The position numbers were made by a program, and so were the translations under genes. 64,000 bases of DNA from Lomentospora prolificans. Lineage: Eukaryota > Ascomycota > Sordariomycetes > Microascales > Microascaceae. The stretch is taken from positions 558,001 through 622,000 of the forward strand of contig JARFXM010000007.1 in NCBI GenBank assembly GCA_029532625.1, read 5' to 3'. The notes beneath the pieces were generated by a model that worked only from the letters and a program-made list of their open reading frames with translations, did no database searches and was not told where the DNA came from. Positions 9,613 to 22,100 of this stretch are shown here, piece after piece. Every line of letters starts with the position of its first letter. The first letter of the stretch is position 1.

Positions 9613-12009
9613 CTACGCCCTCTTAAACGAATTCAAAAGCACAACACCCTCGGCGCCCTCCTCCCTCTTCACCAACCTACCAACCGTGTACACCGTCTCG
9701 CCCGCATCAGCAAGCACCTTGGTCGCCTGCCCGGCGTTCTCCGCAGAGACGACCACGAGCATGCCGATACCCGTGTTGAACGCCCTGCACATTTCCCGGT
9801 CCGTGACGGCGCCGGCATCCTGGAGCCAGGCGAAGACCGGCGGCAAGGTCCACGACGAGAGATCGATTTCGGCCGCGAGGTGGCCCGGGAGCATGCGCGG
9901 CGGGTTCTCGACGAGGCCGCCGCCCGTGATGTGCGCGAGACCTTTGGCGAGCGTGGAGGAAGAAGAAGTCAGTTGCAGGAGGGAGCGGACGTAGATCCTT
10001 GTCGGCGTGAGTAGGGATTCGCCGGCGGAGAGGTTGGAGTCCCAGGGAGCAGGGGAGGTAAAGGACAGCTCCGCGCGGGCGAGGATCTTGCGGACGAGGG
10101 AGAAGCCGTTGGAGTGGACGCCAGAGGAGGCGAGGCCGAGGAGGACATCACCCTCCTGCATGGCGTCCTTGCGGGGGAGGCGGGACGCATTGGTGACGAT
10201 ACCGACGGCGGCGCCCGCGGCGTCGTAGTCCTTTCCGTGGTAGAGGCCTGGCATCTCTGCCGTTTCGCCGCCGACGAGCGCGCAGCCAGACTGGAGGCAG
10301 CCTTGAGCGACGCCCTCAACAAAGGAGGCGGCAGCAGCGACGTCGAGCTTGCTACAGCCGTAGTAATCCAGGAACATCAGGGGCTGAGCACCTTGGACGA
10401 CAAGGTCGTTGACGTTCATAGCCACGAGGTCGACCCCGACGGTGTCGTGCTTGTCGATGGCCTGAGCGATCATGAGTTTCGTGCCGACGCCGTCGATAGC
10501 GCCTACGAGGATAGGCGCGCCAGGGAAACCACACTGCGAGAGGTCGAGCTCGCCGCCGAAGCCGCCAATTTCGGCGTCTGCGCCTGCGCGTTTCGTCGAG
10601 GCGACGGCGGCGCGGATGCGCTCGACGAGGGCGTTTCCGGCTTCGATGCTGACGCCGGCTTGGGCATAGGTGAGACCGCCTTCCTCGGCGGCCTTGGCGG
10701 CGGCCGGACGGAGGGCGCGGTGGGCAATGTCCTTGCGGAAGAACATGCCGTCGAACTGGATGAGGTTAACGCCTTCGTAGGCGCGGTCGACGGCGGCCTG
10801 GAGAGAGTCGGCAGTGGCATTGGCCGCGATGACGCGGCCGCCGGCCGTCTTCAGCTGTTGGCCGCCGAGGGCGGTTCCGGCGTGGAAGATGTTGACGTAC
10901 TCGGGAGCCTTATCGGCCGAGACGGTCATGGGAGTGCCCTTGGCGTAGGAGCCGGGGTAGCCACCGGAGGCGACGACGACGGTGGCGCTGAAGCGGTCGT
11001 CGATCTTGAGGTCGACGCCGTCGAGACAACCGTCCACGCAGTGGAGCATGACGTCGGCGAGGTCGGTGTTGGCGGACATGAGGGGGAGAACGGTCTGGGT
11101 TTCAGGGTCGCCGAAACGGACATTGTACTCGAGGACCTTGGGACCGTCCTTGGTGATCATGAGACCAGTGAAGAGGACGCCAACAAAGCGGTTGCCCTCG
11201 CGGCGCATGCCGCGGAAGGTGGGCTCTAGGATGTCGCGATTGACAATTTCCATGAGCTCGGGGGTGGAGATGGGCGTAGGGGCGTAACAGCCCATACCTC
11301 CAGTGTTGGGGCCCTGATCGCCGTCAAAGATGCGCTTGTGGTCCTGAGCGGCAGGGAGGGACTGGAAGTTTGTGCCGTCGGAGAAGGTGAGAATGCTAAG
11401 CTCCTGGCCGTCGAGATACTCCTCAATGACGATCTCGTCGCCAGCCGAGCCAAACGCCTTGTCGACCATGATCTCCTTGACCGCTGCCCTGGCCTCCTCC
11501 TTGGTGGTAGGGATGATGACGCCCTTGCCGGCGGCGATACCTGTCGCCTTGATGACAACATTGTGTGAGATGGTATCAAGGTACGCGAGTGCCTTCTCGG
11601 GATCGGAAAAGTTCTCGTAGGCCGCCGTGGGGATGTTGTGCCTCTTCATAAAGTCCTTGGAGTACGTCTTGCTACCCTCTAGCTGCGCCGCCTCGATCGA
11701 GGGTCCGAAGCAGCGGATGTTGGCATCCCTAAAGTGCTCCGAAATACCAGCGACGAGAGGGGCCTCGGGGCCGGGTACGACGAGGTTGATATTCTTGGAG
11801 CGGGCGAAGGCGACGAGGCCTGGAAAGTCGTCGGGGTTAACATCCGTGACGTTCGTGACCTTGGGGCAGAGGGCGGTGCCGCCGTTGCCGGGGACGGCGA
11901 GGATAGATTCCACGCGCGGTGACTGCGCGAGCTTCCAGGCGAGGGCGTGCTCGCGGCCTCCGTTGCCGATGAGGAGGATGCGGATGGTACCCTTGAGGAC
12001 GGCGGCCAT
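9613..12009 (-). CDS. ADE5,7: Bifunctional GAR synthetase / AIR synthetase (purine biosynthesis)
   Basis: A cytosolic bifunctional enzyme of de novo purine synthesis. The N-terminal GARS (PurD) half joins phosphoribosylamine and glycine with ATP; the C-terminal AIRS (PurM) half closes FGAM to AIR. It is a single 798-residue exon, matching yeast Ade5,7 (about 800). Residues about 8-430 show GARS with IRILLIGNGGREHALAWKL at the start and the ATP-grasp signatures GIAAGKGVI and EYNVRFGDPE. Residues about 445-795 show AIRS with YAQAGVSIEAGN, GVGTKLM and HITGGGLVENPPR. The ATG lies directly before the conserved N-terminus. The coding sequence is GC-rich in third positions, which leaves long shadow frames on the other strand. 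No truncation or odd residue was noticed. The name follows yeast usage. Confidence 0.98.
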   Translation of the reverse strand: MAAVLKGTIRILLIGNGGREHALAWKLAQSPRVESILAVPGNGGTALCPKVTNVTDVNPDDFPGLVAFARSKNINLVVPGPEAPLVAGISEHFRDANIRCFGPSIEAAQLEGSKTYSKDFMKRHNIPTAAYENFSDPEKALAYLDTISHNVVIKATGIAAGKGVIIPTTKEEARAAVKEIMVDKAFGSAGDEIVIEEYLDGQELSILTFSDGTNFQSLPAAQDHKRIFDGDQGPNTGGMGCYAPTPISTPELMEIVNRDILEPTFRGMRREGNRFVGVLFTGLMITKDGPKVLEYNVRFGDPETQTVLPLMSANTDLADVMLHCVDGCLDGVDLKIDDRFSATVVVASGGYPGSYAKGTPMTVSADKAPEYVNIFHAGTALGGQQLKTAGGRVIAANATADSLQAAVDRAYEGVNLIQFDGMFFRKDIAHRALRPAAAKAAEEGGLTYAQAGVSIEAGNALVERIRAAVASTKRAGADAEIGGFGGELDLSQCGFPGAPILVGAIDGVGTKLMIAQAIDKHDTVGVDLVAMNVNDLVVQGAQPLMFLDYYGCSKLDVAAAASFVEGVAQGCLQSGCALVGGETAEMPGLYHGKDYDAAGAAVGIVTNASRLPRKDAMQEGDVLLGLASSGVHSNGFSLVRKILARAELSFTSPAPWDSNLSAGESLLTPTRIYVRSLLQLTSSSSTLAKGLAHITGGGLVENPPRMLPGHLAAEIDLSSWTLPPVFAWLQDAGAVTDREMCRAFNTGIGMLVVVSAENAGQATKVLADAGETVYTVGRLVKREEGAEGVVLLNSFKRA

Positions 12010-14428
12010 GGCTGCGGTGGGGGAGGGGGTGAGGCTCTGTGGAGGAATTCGTTAGAGATTTGTGGCGACGTAGAAGTATCCTCCTGGGCTACATAGTGGC
12101 ACCAAGTTGGCAACCGTGGGCGAGGGCTATAATCGCGAGTTGCGACAACCTGGTGTGGCTGGTCGTCGCATCGCAAACATGTGCCTCAAGTATTCATGGT
12201 GGGGTTGTAAAAATTTCTGATGGAGGGGGGAGGGGCAACTCAAGGAAGGACCCTGGGAACCACCAAGAGCAGAGCTCTACGACATACCTTTGGGGGTATC
12301 AAAAACTTGATTACTTCGTCCGCGACCCAATGGCTTGCTCGAACCTAGTCAATTGGATCTTCCTTACTCGTGGATTGGAGCCCAATATCCCTCTTCTCAG
12401 ACGAAGCGATCACGAAAATCGAGGGGAAAAAGAAAAAGACAAAGAATACCAGGGCCAGAAGCTTGGCTTAGTCAGGACCGTGATCTGGTGTGGCCATTGA
12501 AGCATGGGCAAGAGTGGGCCAAGCCTTATCGAGCCGTCGCCCAACTGCCGTTTGTTGCCGCCAAATGAGCATCGCGAAGTGTTCACCCAGTGAATACATT
12601 ATGCAGCAATGGCTTTCCTCCCGTCCCAAATTCTTCAAATGACGATTTGCCCGACGGGTCTCCCACATAACCCCGACTCTCCTTTTCACAGCAACCTTGT
12701 TTTCTCCTCAACCGCACCCGTGACCGTTGTGGCGGTTCATGGAATTGTTCCATTCGAAGACAGGGCTTATGTTCCATTTTCTAGCGGAGGTTAACGGTGC
12801 CGAGCAGTGTGGGGCAGTCTAGACCCAGCCAATGGCGTCGGCTAGATCGCTTAGTCCACCCGCTTCAGGTTAGAAACCTCAACAAAATCGAGACGAGCAT
12901 TGTTGAAGGGCAAACAGACACATCGAATCCCTCAATAATGCTCGTTGAATCCCGCCCCTTTGGTGGCCCCTCTCGGCGGGCTCGGTCATTGTGATAACTC
13001 GATTGAACAAAAATGCTACTTGTCTCTAGTATGTATGCTAGGAAATCAGATCTATTATCACAAGCTACCGAGGCTTCTTCCCTAAATCTGGTGTTTCTTT
13101 CCTCGGGCGAATTCGTGTTATTCGTTGAGAATGAGGTAACAAAGGATCCCTAATGTCCTTTCGGCCGGGAAAAGAGCCTCGATAATGACGCCAACACGCG
13201 CCGTTGAATTTCCGGCATAACCCAATCGGCCACTCAGTTAGTTTGTTGTAGGTTCAGCTCGTTCCCTTGATAGAGTTCCCCTCATCGCCGAGGATTATGC
13301 AGCTGGAGTGCATGTTTTTCCCCCTTTAGATGCTGTTGGCACTGGCACTTGCGCGCATTCTCTCGGCATATCGCGAAGATCCCGTCTCAACGTTATCGGA
13401 CTGGGTTGTTTGCGCGCATATGTTGCGTCTCAGGATCGACACGGAAACATCCAATGCCAGCCTCGAGGGCCTCTGGATCTCCTCGAAGCCATTGTGTGGT
13501 CAGCTTCCGTGGTCTATAGTGCCGCAAGCTACATGAGCAACGTCATGTCGTGATGAGAGATACAAAGAGCGAGTGCCGAGTTCTGGAATGGTATTGGCAA
13601 TCGACCTTCATGGTCCGTAGTGGGGAACCATACAACCGGGAAAAAAAAAAGGGGGGGCCCAGACGCGTTCGTGACGTTCCCCGTATGTTGTAAATGGATA
13701 TCACAAGCCTGGGTTCCGACGTCAAGAGGACAGCATCGTGACACCCACTCTGTATCAGGAAAGGAGAGCGTCACCCGAGGGCGTGCGCCGGCCGGGTCCT
13801 CGAATAAGGAAAAGTTGGGGGCCGCCACTTCCAATTGTTTCCCCTGCGGGCCCGCAATAAATTGTACCGACAAGGGTTCAACAAGGAGCAAAGGAAGGCA
13901 AGAGCCAGTCACATTAAGAAAAAAAAAAAAAGCTGGGCTTCCCAAGAGAGCCACCAGGGAGGGGCCCACGAGCCAACAGCTTCTTCTTGGCAAACCCATT
14001 TGCTTCTTTTTGTCTTTGTTCGCTCCGTCCGCTCTTGGGCTTCCCGGTCACCTTTCGACCTCCCTATATTCCTCGACACTTCTCCCGACTGATTCTTGTT
14101 TTGTTTTCTCCCTTCCCTTCCCTCTCTCCTCCCTGATCTATCTTGTCCTCCTCTCACCAGCCCTCTTGCGCTGCTTCGACGGCGAGCTACCTTCTCTTGT
14201 TAGTGGTCCTGGTCACTTAGCCTCTCTCGACTGAGAGTCGTGTGTGCCCCGTCGCGTGCCTCTCCCTCGTCAATCACTGGCTTACACGCTACAACACCCT
14301 TGCTGTCCAAGTCCTCAACGAAGCTGATCGCCGATTAAATTCGTCGAATTGCTCAATTGGGGCCTAAGCGGAAATATCGGCGCTTTTTTGAAACCAGTCG
14401 CAAGCCAAGCTGTGTCGCAACCTTCACA
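12010..14428. other. Divergent intergenic region between ADE5,7 and the elongase
   Basis: The two flanking genes point away from each other, so this 2.4 kb holds both promoters. The elongase side has an A homopolymer (about 13919-13931) and a strongly pyrimidine-rich leader (14041-14160). I found no gene between them; the longest frames are low-complexity or short. Confidence 0.55.
14041..14160 (+). promoter_or_regulatory. Pyrimidine-rich promoter/leader of the elongase gene
   Basis: About 120 bases with long CT runs (for example CTCCCTTCCCTTCCCTCTCTCC) lie some 270 bases before the elongase ATG. CT-rich blocks like this commonly surround transcription starts of well-expressed fungal genes. 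The exact start site cannot be read from sequence. Confidence 0.45.
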
Positions 14429-15957
14429 ATGGCACCTTCCGTTCTCGCCTCGCTCCCCCCCTCCTCGCTCTTCAACTTCCCCCCCAACAGCATCCCCTAC
14501 TCGGAGCCTCCTCCGGCCGCCGGCACAGCGGGCCTCCCCTCCCCGCCGCCTTTCACGATCCCCGAGCACATTTACACCGCCGCCCTCGACCCGCGCGTGC
14601 CCATCACTATCGCCACCCTCTATGCTGTCACCGTCAAGTCTCTCAACGTCTACAACAGGTCCAATGGCAAGAAGCCCTGGGCTATCGCCAAGACAAAAGG
14701 GTTCTTCTGGTTCGTTGTGCTTCACAATGTCTTCCTTGCCGTCTACTCGGCGTGGACTTTCCTTGGCATGTTCAGGACCTTGAGGGTTAGCATCCAAAAC
14801 CCCCTTGGCCCCAACGGGCTTGCCGGGACGGTGGACAGCTTGTGCCAGATGTCCGGTACTCCTGGCCTGGGTAACGCCGTGTTTTTCGATAACGAGCAGG
14901 GCCGCTGGACTAGCCTTGGACAAGATGCTGCCATCACGGCTGACGGCCATCCCGACGTGCATGCTTCCGGTAGGATCTGGAATGAGGGTCTCGCGTTTTA
15001 TGGCTGGATCTTTTATCTCAGCAAGTTCTATGAGGTTCTCGATACTTTCATCATCTTGGCCAAGGGCAAGCAGAGCTCGACTCTGCAGACCTATCACCAT
15101 GCCGGAGCTATGATGTGCATGTGGGCCGGCATTCGATACATGGCCGCCCCCATCTGGATGTTTGCTTTTGTCAACTCTTTCATTCACGCCATGATGGTGA
15201 GTACCCCGCCACAATCCGTTCTGTAATCAACCGGCGAGCTAACACGAAGCAGTATACTTACTACACCATCACCGCGTTCTCCATCCGCGTTCCCCTCATC
15301 ATCAAGCGCACCCTCACGACCCTGCAAATCACTCAATTCCTCATCGGCGCCTCCTACGCCATGTCCCACTCTTTCGTGTCCTACATCGTCCCCGTAACTA
15401 CCGTCATTACCGAGACGATTATCCCCGAGGTTGCCGCCGCTTCCTCGTCGACCTCGGCCTCTGCTGCTGATCCCGCGGCAACTCCCGCTGGTGGTCTCGT
15501 CGATAGCCTCAAGGGGCTTTTCTTCGGAGCTGCTGCCAAGGTCTCCGAAGCTGCTGCCGCCGTCTCCCAGCCTCCTGCCGCTCCCGTGCGCGCCGAGCCC
15601 CAGCTCGTCACCCGCACCGAGACCACCCATGTCGAGCAGCGCTGCGTCACCACCGACGGCGCTACTTTTGCCATTTGGCTCAACGTGTTGTACCTCGCGC
15701 CCTTGACCTATCTCTTTGTCAAGTTCTTCATCGAGAGCTACCTCCGTCGCGGCAAGACTGACAAAGGCAAGCATACTGCGCAAAGGAGGATGAGCAACGT
15801 CGAGAGGGCCGAGAAGGCTGGCTGGGATGCTGCCAAGGAGGTCAACAGGGAGGTGTACGGCGACGGAAATGGAAGCGAGGAGGCTATTGAGGATGAGGAG
15901 CCCGTGAAGCCCTCGCCCAAGATCAACGGCAGAACTCGCTCCGCCAGGAGGGGTTAA
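14429..15957 (+). CDS. ELO-family very-long-chain fatty acid elongase
   Basis: An ER membrane condensing enzyme (3-ketoacyl-CoA synthase) that extends fatty acyl-CoA by two carbons. Exons are 14429-15196 and 15253-15957, with a 56-nt intron, giving 490 residues. The ELO signatures are clear: KFYEVLDT, then the histidine box QTYHH, then NSFIHAMM-YTYY, which the intron splits exactly between MM and YTYY. Several hydrophobic segments flank these boxes. At about 490 residues it is longer than yeast Elo proteins (310-350). The extra length comes from a Pro-rich N-terminus and an Ala/Ser/Pro-rich insert (about 15430-15600) before the last membrane segment, plus a charged C-terminal tail. The first in-frame ATG is used; longer readings begin at non-ATG codons. 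Substrate range is unknown, but the Q in the histidine box is typical of the PUFA-elongating branch. Confidence 0.93.
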
Positions 15958-18076
15958 ACGAAAAGGGGATGAAATAAAGGAGGGTTGACGAACCCGGCAT
16001 TTTATATAGAGAATGGCGGTGGTGGGAGAAGGAAATGAGATCATCCGCCAATGGGTCAAATTCGGCCCACCCTGGCTCAACGGGCACCAAACTCCAGTGA
16101 TGGATGGTCGTACGACAGGACCCGGAGGCGGCCCAATTTCGAGGGTAAAGAAAGGAACCTCTACAGGCTCGGGAGGAAAATGGCGGTGGATAGGGGGAAG
16201 GGATATTGGCGCGTTTTTGTTTTAGAAATGTTCGACTGGCGGCGTTTCCCGCTCCTTTTCTTTATAACGGCCCTTTGACCGGACTGTCCTTTATATATAC
16301 TGGGAGAGGTGTCTTGGTCCTTTTTCTGGAAGATTTTGGGGGTCCAAGTGAAAAAGATGAGCAAGGAAGCTTCCTCTAAAAGATTATGTATATATAAAAA
16401 GGTTTCGGTGAGAAGCTAGATTCGATTAATGTAAGAGTAAATTGTAGGAATTTAGTCAAACAAACAAACACTCCTTCAAGTTCAATTCCCTTGCAATGCT
16501 ATCATGGTGCCCGTGAGATAAGTACAGGAGAAACCATGATAGGAGCGTCAAGACCAGACGCAAAGTCAGTGAATGAGTGAGGCAGAAAAGATTAAAAAAA
16601 AAAAAAAAAAATTGGAATTCTCTATATATCTATCGGATCGAATTTCCCCCCCAATCCCCCCCTCTTCTACCGCGTTTTGGTATTTCCTTTCCCGTTTCCT
16701 AAGTCCTCTCAAATTTCTTGGAATATCCACCAGTCTACTACAGCCGGCATGCCAACCATCGTGAAGCAGCTTATAAGGGAGATTAGATAAAGAAAAAAAA
16801 ATAGAAACGGGACCAACAGGGTTGCGAAAGTCCAGGGGTATATGTATTAAATGAGTACGAGCCAGAGAGAAAGGCAAGAGAGAAAACTTGATGGAAAAAT
16901 AAGGAGGAGCCGTTAAAATATGCTTTCGTGATGGAACCAGTGCAATAAAACTCCGCGCTTTGGATGGATGGCCTCGTTCTGGGTGAGAAGAGCGCGCGTA
17001 TGCAGACAAATAACAAAAATCATAGAAATATAATAGTAAGAGCAGAATCATCCATAGTAACGTCTAAAACATGGAGAATATCAGAAACGCAATCATTAAA
17101 CAGTCCGAATCTGGCCTGCTTTAGGCAGAATAGAAGAGGTAAAAGAACCGTCGTCGAGGAGTCTCGAAAGACAAGATGGATTAAGGACGGATTCGAGGAT
17201 GTTGAGTGGTGTTTGCGCCAGTGGGGAATCAGTACCTGCAATGCGGGTTCTGCTCTTAGGCGGATGCAACGACGGCGCTCAGGTTGTAAACCCAGGCGGA
17301 CTGGGTCCTTACGTACGCCGGTCGGAGGGCCGAAGTCGTAGTGGGTAATGAGACCTGCGCGGGATTGCCTACTTGAGTAAACTAGGCGAAAGCGCTGCTG
17401 CTGGGGTTCACGCTAGGCGATGGGCGAATAGAAATAGCGTCGGAACGGCGTTCGTTCGGCATTACATACATTGTTGCTGTGATTGGAGCGTGGGTGGGGG
17501 TTCCAATGCCATGCCGAACTTAGGAGGGGGCGGATCCGCTAACTGCTTGGCAGATCCTTCCCTCCCTTCACGCCCGACTCTCGAGACTCAACAGGCACCC
17601 TTGATTGAGAGAGCATTGACGAGAGGCAAAGCGCACAAAAGAATTGGCCTAGTTCTATGAGTTAGCGTTTGTCGCAAAACGTGAAAAATCCAGGGTCTAT
17701 TAAGATCCTGGAATGTCGGGTGGAGATGGGACTGGACCGGGGGAAACGCTAATTACCTGCTGGCGGAAAATGAAAGAGGCGTCTGGGATTTCGAGGGTGG
17801 GAGTGGGTAGCCGAGGTCTCGGAGCGCGTTCGACTTCGTATTCCCCAACTCCTTATACCTGCCACCCAATCCATCGGAACACTCCGTATCACCGGCCGTC
17901 GCCACCGACGGACCGCTGGAAGCCGGCGGATTATTCACACCCCTGTCGGTATTGGGGATGCAGAAGGAAGCACATCGCGTGAGTGCGATTTCCCGCGAAT
18001 TATCCCATGTATTTCCGTGCAAGTTTTGTGCAGTGGCTTGCATCGGGAAGAAAAGTGGTGTAGTGCTTAGTCCAGT
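15958..18076. other. Intergenic region between elongase and FYVE gene (convergent)
   Basis: Both neighbours end here. The stretch contains an A homopolymer (about 16593-16610), AT-rich sequence around 16380-17100 and mixed sequence to 18076. I see no gene. Confidence 0.5.
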
Positions 18077-19163
18077 TTAGAAAGTACTCCAGTTCCAGTC
18101 ACTGGGCACGCTCGCCGCAACGCTCGCTCCCTTTGCGAGTCCCAATCCCGCGAGCGCGGCGGACGACGCGGCAATCGAGTTGCAGGCCTTAGGATCCGTG
18201 GCAGAGGCGCCGGCGGCCTCGGAGGATGCGGAGCTAGAGTTCCGACTGCTGTTGCGACTCCTCCAAGACTGATACTCTGCGTAGCAGTGGTTGCACGAGC
18301 GCGAGGGAGAGCCGCGGGGATTGTAGTTTGCGTCCTGGTCGAGCGGGACGGTGTTGCTCGAGTGCATGTCGCAGAAAATGTTCCCACAACGGCGGCAGTG
18401 ATGGCGGCGCGTAAAGTAGCCAAAGGTTCGTTTACAGGTCGGGTCGTCGCAGACGGTCGACGCAGGGTCGGGCTGTTTAGAGAAGACTCATGTTAGACAA
18501 CGGGGTGTTCCGATAAAGAAGTAGCTTTTGTGTACAAGATAAAAAAAAAACGTGTTGAGGGTACACGAGGGACACATCGTCAAGAATAGGCCGAAGACAT
18601 TGTACTGGCAAGCTGCCTTTACGATCGACCGCTGACCACTTGTGTGTACCCGTCGACCAGCAAACGTTGAGCTTGCCACGCGTAAATTCACGTACCTTCC
18701 AGTGCCGTCTGGTAGGCATAGCAGTCACATCAGGGAACAGCTCGACATCCAACTCCTCCTCGTCGAAAGTCTTGCCACTGTCTCCCGTAGACCGGCGAGT
18801 CAAGCGCGAGACGGCGGAGCCCGCGAGACTAAAGAGACCGGTATTTGTTCGCGTGAGGCTTCCGACGGGAGTACTATCTTCGGAAAGTGAAGCCTTGGGG
18901 GTCGGAATGGGCTTCGAAGGAAACTCGTTCGGTCTCAGGGCGGCGGGCATGAAGAGAGGGCGGGCTTGGCGGGGGTGGTAGCCTTTGGGGGAGGTGGGAG
19001 AGTTGCCAGAAGAGTTGCTGCTGCTGAGAGAAGACACGCCGCTGTAGTTGACGCCGTGCTGGGGGATCTGGTAGGATTGCGACCGATGGTGCTGGGGTCG
19101 CTCAGCGTAGAAGTTATACCCCGGTTGCGTGTTGACCGAAGGCATGATGAGCTCGGTTGCCAT
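18077..19163 (-). CDS. FYVE zinc-finger protein (PI3P-binding, endosomal)
   Basis: Two exons, 19163-18696 and 18472-18077 with a 223-nt intron, give 287 residues. Residues 1-150 are Ser/Pro-rich and look disordered. Residues about 153-225 form a FYVE domain, which binds phosphatidylinositol-3-phosphate on endosomes and vacuoles. The WxxD element (WKPD) is created by splicing, with WK in exon 1 and PD in exon 2, which supports the junction. The basic motif RRHHCRRCG and the closing C-N-H-C pair are present. Zinc ligand spacing is unusual: the first pair is Cx4C instead of Cx2C, and the third reads CDMH where a Cx2C is canonical. The tail is Ser/Ala-rich. It lacks kinase or RING partners, so it is probably a small adaptor; the specific role is unknown. 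Confidence 0.88.
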
Positions 19164-22100
19164 CGTCGGAAAGTGGTCGCGTGCAGCTGGAGGAGTGTAT
19201 CGAGAGAATTTCGGCAGGAAAAAAAGGTCGAGAATGATAGTAATTCTACCGAAGATGCAAAATAGGTAATTTCTCGCGAGAGAAAGGCCCGGGGTGGTCT
19301 ACGGTTGGGAGAAGGGGGAGAGAAAGAGAGAGGGAAGCGGCGGTGTTGGCGATGCGCGAGGCTCTGGCTGGTGGGTGATAAGGATACCGAAAACCAGGTG
19401 TGATGTACGTCGCCAATTGATTAGGAGCGAATCCTCGACTGGTCGCCTCAAAAATAATGTAATCGTCTCACGTTTGCGCGCGAAATCGGATCGCTGGTTT
19501 GCAGAAAGGGAGGGGAAGAGGACAGGCGAGTGAGGATCGTACAAGACACCAAATATCGTGTCTCACACACAAGAGGGTGGTGGGAGATTGTCAAGGTGAT
19601 GAAACGGAGGCGGGAAGGAGAAATCGTGGGAACGTCGCTTTTGTTCTGGGTCCCTCCTGGCTTTTTGGGAGTTTGGGGTGGGTATGTATTATTTTAAAAG
19701 GGCAAGGGCGCTGGGTGGGCGAAGCGAGCGGACTACACTGTGGGGAGTGGGCATGGGGATTGCCCTTCTGAGAAGGGGAAAGAGGAGGGTAACTGTCCTG
19801 CTTATTATTGCGTAGTGGGGATTAGCGGGTGGGTTGCTTTCGCTCGAGTTACAAGCCTAATAGGCCGTAATAAAACTCATAACGCCAGCGGCAATTGGCG
19901 GATCGGACTTTGCTTGGCGCCAGTACTTATTTAGTCTAGTACAGAACCAACGGACAGTCTCGAGATAACGGTACGAAGCAACTTGCATGTCTCGTACCGG
20001 GGGACCGACTGCGACTGCAACGTTGTGGAGGGTGGCGGCGAAAACAACAGAATTGCTTTCGAAGGTGAGTTCTGCTCTAAAGATGTGGTCCTTTACTTCT
20101 TGTCCGTGGGGGACGGCGCTTGGAATAATATAATCGTGAGCGTTGTGTGCGTTTCTGTGTTGTGTTCAAACGGCGGGGTTATCGCACCCAAAATGACACC
20201 TGAACAATTGGAGCTCTACGTCTGTGGTGTTGCAGTTGAAGAGCAACCGATGTTAGCCCGAGTTTGGCGCCGGGATCGTGATCATGGAACAATAGATCAG
20301 TAATAATGTCAAGTGCCAAAAGAGTGCCCTCATTCGGGTCACGTAGTGTTCTTCGTGGTAGGTTTGTAGCTCGGTAGCCAGCGTAGTATTGTGACGGTGG
20401 ATACGGACGCAGCACCAGCTCCTGATCCTAGGACCCTGCCGTCTGCAACTTTGAAAGCTGAACTGACAATCTTGCTTCGAAAAGAGGCCCGGCGGGATGA
20501 TGGCCAAAACTTTGGGTGGAAAGGGCCCGTTGATGATTTTGACGCTCTGCTTGGAACGATGAGAACATAGAATGAGGCTTGCGAGTCTGCTCTCCCCTTT
20601 CGTGATTGCCTTTTGAGGGCCTGCAAAAAAATAGCTGCATGTGCTGTGAAGATGAAATTGCTTGCGGGCGTTAGAGACGAGGATTCAACAACTTCTATTC
20701 TGTTCTCGTCTCTCTTTCCTTCTTCACCATAGGCTCGGCTTCCCGGACACCCCCTTCAATGCACTAGAGATATATATATATATACTGCGCCCGCGAAGGA
20801 CAAAACTGATAGCCCTTAATCCGCTGATTCGAGAGTCCTCCTTGGGTGAAATGATCATCACAGTAGCATTGTAGATCAAAAAGACTGGATAAGATGCGGC
20901 CCTTTCTTCGCCTCATCCATTGCGATTGCCGTCGCCACAGGTCAGGAACGTTCGAATAATGATGCACTCATGCACACAGCTCACTCCGTCGCCTGCGCAT
21001 CAGTGATGTCTTTTCTATTTCCCTTCCCCTTCGATTCCCAATGTCAGTCTGTTGTACCAGGGCACAGTGTGCCCAATCTCTCCGCTCGCTGGCCGTCGCC
21101 GGTTCGGGGGACCCAGTCGAGCTAGTTCCCCTTCTGTCGACTCGGCCGGCGCCTATTACAAAAGCTATTCCGTAGAATCCAGCGTTGTACTTTGTCACTC
21201 TCGTCACATTGAGGATTCAATGTGGGAATGGACCATTTGGCGACCCCTGCCCAGGCCCTGCCTCTTTTTCCTAGGGCCCCCTGGGAAGCACGGCCCATCA
21301 CCTCCGATCGGAGCCACTTTATAGTATTCCTGTTACTTAACTGCAATCCCCCCAACCTCAGCGGGATGTTACGGCAAGAAACTGGAACTGTTAGCGCCGG
21401 GGGATGTTTGTTTTGAAAAGGAAGCTCCTTCAGTCCTCGTGGCTGTTGCTGGGTTAATTTGGTGAGCTATTCCCTCGAGAATGGGGGTTTTAAAAGTGGA
21501 TTTCAACACATCAATGATGATTTGGGGTTCTTGCTATTGATGCCGGAGTGAGCTTGTCCCCCTCATGGCTGGCTCAACTTACCCCTCCAGCAGGCTCACA
21601 CAGCTTTCCGGCCAGCCTAACTCCCAAGCTTCAGCCACCCCTCGTGCGACGTCGGAGACTCGCAGAGAGGACGGATACCCAAAGACGTCAAAGGAATGCC
21701 AGAACAGACGCACAATGTACTTCGTACATACATTCCGAGGTGGCTTTTCCTCCGTCCCGGGTCGGGTACCTCCCCTCCATCACGCATATCGCATATCTCA
21801 TCTCCACCAAAACGGAAGAACCGAAGGTAAGAGGAGCGCTTCGCTTCGGGGAGGGAGGTGGGGTCGAACAGTGTAGTATGCGATGGCCGCAATCGTCCAT
21901 ACTAAAACTCCAAAAACGTAGCTACGCTATGGAGAAGGAGGTTATAACAGATGTGGTCGGTGCCGCGCGGGTCGGTATCTTCGTTAACCTTCTTCCACTG
22001 CTTATCTATAGAGTAGCCTACTTCTAAAAATGTGAGGTTTCATTTTTAGATTTCGTCGTGAGACAAAGAGGATAGAGTCGCGCAGACCGCAGACCGCGGC

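Noticed and set aside
10114..11229. 371-residue plus-strand frame inside ADE5,7
   Set aside because: Antisense shadow produced by third-position GC bias of ADE5,7.
14315..15214. 299-residue minus-strand frame over elongase exon 1
   Set aside because: Shadow of the elongase coding sequence; no motif and no ATG-supported structure.
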